From Candidatus Auribacter fodinae (lineage in GTDB: Bacteria > Auribacterota > Auribacteria > Auribacterales > Auribacteraceae): a DNA stretch of 58,625 nt. The DNA lies in contig QZJZ01000065.1 of the NCBI GenBank assembly GCA_003599815.1, positions 1 through 58,625 on the forward strand, in the 5' to 3' direction. Positions 55,739-58,625 of this stretch are shown one piece after another. Position 1 is the stretch's first letter; each line of letters starts with the position of its first letter. The notes under the pieces were generated by a model. That model saw nothing but the letters and a program-made list of their open reading frames with translations, searched no databases and had not been told where the DNA came from. The position numbers and the translations under genes are program-made.

Positions 55739-58020
55739 ATCTGTTTATCCTCTGGGGGCACGATGCGTATTTCCAGCGGTTTTACGGTATCGAGATGAAT
55801 ATCGCGTTGCGGGTATGCGATAGTTATTTTGTGTTCCCTGAATAATTCATCTATGCGGAATCTGAGATCACTTCTCACGATTCTCGAATCCATCAATCGA
55901 TGTACCTGAATCCAGAAATAAACTTCGAAAATCAACGCGTTATCCCCGAACTCACTGAACAGGATGATAGGCGCGGGAAACGTGAGCACTCGCTTATCTT
56001 CCTCAATTGCCTGTTTTATCATTTTTTCCACAAGGCGTGTGTCTGATCCGTATGCAACTCCTACTGAAATTGAAAATCTAATATTTAGGTCAGAATGTGT
56101 CCAGTTGATTACATTTTTCTCAAGAATAGCGCTATTCGGCACAAGCACGTCAATGCCGCTTGTTAGTCTAATCAGGGTGCACCGAGCTCCAATATCGCGT
56201 ACAATGCCGTAGTTGTTTTCGATTTCTATAATATCGTTTATTTTGATTGGGCGTTCAAGCAGTATAATCAATCCGCTGAGGAAGTTGTTAAGAAGATTCT
56301 GGGCGCCGAAACCGATCGCGATGGCTATGGCACCTCCGAGAAATGTAAATAATGTCAATGGAATGTTGAGCATATGTAATGTTGTAAGAGCGATAATAAC
56401 AAAAAATATGTAATAAAGTATTTTTTCCAATGCCGCCGACGCGCTTTCATCAACATGAGCGCGAGCTGATGCCTGCTGTTTGATCGACTTTGTCAGGCGT
56501 TTGGCGAGAAATAAACCAATAATAAACACAATTAAGGCAAAGAAAACTTTTTTTATGGTGATGCTTTGATCGTCCAGCGATACAATCTCAAAATTCCAGA
56601 TTTTATCTACCCATTCATAAACAAGCATCGAAATATATTTGATTGAAAATTGGCTTCGTTTTTCGGCAATCTGTTTTTTTACTGTTTTCGCAAGACGATG
56701 AATATCGTTAAGATGGGCCAGATGATCGTTGAGTACATTGGCATGGTGCTGTAATGCTAGAATCCGCTTATCGTAGATTGGTTTCAGCTGTGAAGAAGGA
56801 TCCTGTTTGATGAGCTCATCACGTTTTTTCTCCTGTTCAATTATAATCGAACGGTTCGTTGAAATGCGTGACTCGACAATTGCCAGCGATCTGGCAACGC
56901 TTTCAAGGATAATCCCTGTTTGCGCTTCCCATTTTCCGATAAGGGATTCATCAAGGTTGTTGAACAGTTTAAATCGGATCTGCCAAAGTTCTTTTTCCGT
57001 GGCATAGTTCTGGAGCTGTTCCTGCAGTGCTTCAACTTCATCTACCAGCGCGTCGCCCCATTCGTTCAGCATATCTACTATTTCCCGCTGGTATTGAATC
57101 TGTTCTTCGCCGCGAGCGTTGTCAAGTTTTTCCTGAGCGTCTTTTATTCGTACCTGGTATGTGTCAAGATTGAGTTTTGCCTTCTCAAGCTGTTGTTCTG
57201 TGGCATCCTGACGCTGTTCCCATCGAATCTGTATTTCATTGTTTTGCACGGATGTAAAGCGGACTTTTTTCTCGAGTACCGATATTTTTAATAATAGGAA
57301 TTGAACTCGTTCGTTAAGCAGTCGTTCTTCTTCCTTTGCAATTGATAACTGAAATTTTTTTAAAGCGGTTGTTTGCGCGGCGATTGCGGATTCAAGCCGA
57401 GCTATTTCCAAATCCCACTCAGCGGCAGGCGTTTTATCTGACGGAGAGATATTTTTGAACTTATCTTCCTTTTCTTTCTGGATTCGGTCAGCCGCCTGCT
57501 GTGCCTCCTGTGCCTGAAGAAATTCTTTCTGAGTATTCTGCAGGGTAAGCTGTTGGGTTTTTAATTTATCTTTTTCGGCATCAAGCTGATCGTTTAACGA
57601 ATCGAGAAAAGTGACGGAGTGCGGGGATTCTTCGGTAAACCCGCTGTTTTTGAAGGAGTTGATTTCTGTCTGCAACGCGAGAAATGAAGATTCCAGTGTT
57701 TTCATGCGCTGGTCAGCCGTGAGACGCCGTTCATAGAGTGATTTGAGGTCTTTTGTCAGAGACAGCCTTTTGCGGGCTGTTGCTTCGCTTATTCCGATAG
57801 TTTGCAGGTTCGCTTCATTCAGGCTGTTTTCCAGTTCGGTTATTTTGTTTGCCAATACATCGATGTGAGCCTGAGTTGTTGACGTGTTGTCTTTTTCTTC
57901 AACTTGGACGATAGGTTTTGGCGGTTCCGGTATCGTTGGCAGTTGTGCGAAGGATATTTTAGCGGCAATGAATAGTATAATGAACACAATAGTGTGGACA
58001 ATCAAGAAGCGGTGTTTCAT
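55735..58020 (-). CDS. Large MscS-family mechanosensitive channel (MscK-like)
   Basis: MscS channels release solutes on hypo-osmotic shock. The 761-residue product has a signal peptide (FLIVHTIVFIILFIAAKISFA) and a long periplasmic coiled-coil region (about residues 45-460). Several membrane helices and the MscS core follow: FLGGAIAIAIGFGAQNLLNN with the Gly/Ala-rich pore helix, then LERPIKINDIIEI and VPNSAILEKNVINW. This layout, with a big periplasmic domain before the channel, resembles MscK/YbdG-type or MscM-type members. AAAAGGA lies just upstream. It is first in a two-gene operon with corA; both concern ion balance. Confidence 0.92.
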   Translation of the reverse strand: MKHRFLIVHTIVFIILFIAAKISFAQLPTIPEPPKPIVQVEEKDNTSTTQAHIDVLANKITELENSLNEANLQTIGISEATARKRLSLTKDLKSLYERRLTADQRMKTLESSFLALQTEINSFKNSGFTEESPHSVTFLDSLNDQLDAEKDKLKTQQLTLQNTQKEFLQAQEAQQAADRIQKEKEDKFKNISPSDKTPAAEWDLEIARLESAIAAQTTALKKFQLSIAKEEERLLNERVQFLLLKISVLEKKVRFTSVQNNEIQIRWEQRQDATEQQLEKAKLNLDTYQVRIKDAQEKLDNARGEEQIQYQREIVDMLNEWGDALVDEVEALQEQLQNYATEKELWQIRFKLFNNLDESLIGKWEAQTGIILESVARSLAIVESRISTNRSIIIEQEKKRDELIKQDPSSQLKPIYDKRILALQHHANVLNDHLAHLNDIHRLAKTVKKQIAEKRSQFSIKYISMLVYEWVDKIWNFEIVSLDDQSITIKKVFFALIVFIIGLFLAKRLTKSIKQQASARAHVDESASAALEKILYYIFFVIIALTTLHMLNIPLTLFTFLGGAIAIAIGFGAQNLLNNFLSGLIILLERPIKINDIIEIENNYGIVRDIGARCTLIRLTSGIDVLVPNSAILEKNVINWTHSDLNIRFSISVGVAYGSDTRLVEKMIKQAIEEDKRVLTFPAPIILFSEFGDNALIFEVYFWIQVHRLMDSRIVRSDLRFRIDELFREHKITIAYPQRDIHLDTVKPLEIRIVPPEDKQI

Positions 58021-58094
58021 TCAAAATCCTTTTCAATAATATTGATGTTGTGCTGGATGTGCGGTATCGATAGCGAAATTGCTCCGGCTAAATA

Positions 58095-58123
58095 TTAATA
58101 TGAGAACGATGAAAACGTCACAA
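58095..58123 (-). promoter_or_regulatory. Candidate promoter of the mscS-corA pair
   Basis: On the minus strand: TTGTGA, 17 bases, TATTAA; four of six positions match in each box. It lies between the palindromic repeat and the channel gene, about 75 bases before the start codon. Confidence 0.35.
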
Positions 58124-58129
58124 CAGGCT

Positions 58130-58214
58130 GTCATTGCAAAGCCCCGAAGGGGCTGTGGCAATCTCAGTTTTATTCATTTTGAGATCACCACCTAGCTAAC
58201 GCTCGTGATGACAG
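58130..58214. repeat. Imperfect palindromic repeat, second copy
   Basis: The left end is GTCATTGCAAAGCCCC...GTGGCAATCTC and the right end, read on the other strand, is GTCATCACGAGCG...GTGGTGATCTC. Ends and organisation match the element at 59-152, though the inner sequence differs. An inner GCCCCGAAGGGGC forms a tight hairpin. Confidence 0.75.
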
Positions 58215-58543
58215 CTTCAATGAGCAATTAGAAACTTTTTTATCAATCCCATATAACAAGTGTATATCTGTCGGTTCATATTGACAACGGATTTCTTATG
58301 TTGTGTGGTGTAATGCGGTAGTATGAAGATGGCGGTGAGCTTTGGGTTTGAAGAGTATGATTGGGGAAACTATGGATGATTAACCTTTTGTATTCGCTTG
58401 GTTGTTTATCACAATTATTTCGATTCCATTTTTTTAAAAACCAAAGATACTCTTTTTGAAGTGCTCAAGTACAATTAAGAAGAAAAGTATTATTTCTTGA
58501 AGATTTTGTGGATCAATCTTAAGTACTTGAGGTATCCCGGTAT
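58215..58543. other. Intergenic region with a long inverted repeat next to the IS end
   Basis: This region has no gene. CTCAAGTACAATTAAG (58464-58479) and CTTAAGTACTTGAG (58518-58531) form an inverted repeat with a two-base bulge and a 38-base loop, ending 12 bases before the IS3-like left end. Confidence 0.5.
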
Positions 58544-58625
58544 TGATGGACACCAAAAATAGTAGACACTATACTACTATGAGGAGGTGTACAATGGGAA
58601 GAGGAAGATATTCAAGAGAATTTAA
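58544..58625 (+). mobile_element. Left end of an IS3-family insertion sequence
   Basis: The sequence TGATGGACACC, followed by AATAGTAGACAC, resembles the terminal repeats of IS3-group elements (TGA... with AATAGTGGACAC). A strong ribosome-binding site and a transposase orfA start follow at once. The element runs off the right edge, so its other end and direct repeats are not visible. The exact left boundary is an estimate. Confidence 0.7.
58594..58625 (+). CDS. IS3-family transposase OrfA, N-terminal fragment
   Basis: Only the first ten codons are in the window: MGRGRYSREF. The pattern R-R/G-Y-S-x-EFK is the usual N-terminus of IS3/IS911 OrfA proteins, which carry a helix-turn-helix for binding the IS ends. 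AGGAGGTG at 58582-58589 lies a few bases before the ATG. The gene is cut by the window edge. Confidence 0.7.
   Translation, partial: MGRGRYSREF

Noticed and set aside
1-58625. CRISPR arrays, tRNA or rRNA genes, replication origin
   Set aside because: No regularly spaced direct repeats, cloverleaf sequences or rRNA stretches were seen.

Overview
The window looks like a chromosomal segment from a motile Gram-negative bacterium of the PVC/Omnitrophota type (inference). The supporting signs are a polar-flagellum export cluster with flhF, flhG and fliA, prepilin-like proteins ending in H-X9-D(G/F/W), and one uninterrupted gene of about 34.5 kb. Omnitrophota are known for giant genes of this kind. 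Composition is mid-GC, with AT-rich intergenic regions.

Layout. Positions 1-152 hold the edge of an RHS/YD-repeat gene remnant (minus strand) and a short palindromic repeat. Positions 309-10368 are a flagellar operon: fliO-fliP-fliQ-fliR-flhB-flhA-flhF-flhG, a small membrane protein, fliA, a PilZ protein and a CheX-like protein. It is preceded by a near-perfect sigma-54 promoter. Then come a response regulator whose output region carries two copies of a transposase-type helix-turn-helix, and a TolC-like outer-membrane protein whose start codon follows a large hairpin. Positions 13890-48347 encode one protein of 11,485 residues, with its own extended -10 promoter and a strong terminator. Its parts, in order, are an N-terminal hydrophobic segment, a TraB/TIKI-like domain, a tandem duplication of about 430 residues, an internal membrane segment, an alpha/alpha-toroid domain, three related barrel-like modules alternating with beta-rich and coiled-coil stretches, a polytopic membrane region and a C-terminal soluble region. 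After it lie a lipoprotein with TPRs and a SirB1-type transglutaminase fold, three prepilin-like genes, a HEAT-repeat protein, and a minus-strand pair (MscS-type channel, CorA). The right end has a second palindromic repeat and the left end of an IS3-family element running off the window.

How it may fit together. The sigma-54 promoter would drive the operon that makes FliA (sigma-28). A close match to the FliA consensus (TAAAGTTA-N11-GCCGATAA) lies directly before the HEAT-repeat gene, and two weaker FliA-like sites lie back to back between divergent prepilin-like genes. This suggests a sigma-54 to sigma-28 cascade contained in one window, tying surface or envelope proteins to flagellar control. 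Promoter calls rest on motif matches only. The role of the giant protein is not known; its modules suggest an envelope-spanning protein connected with glycans.
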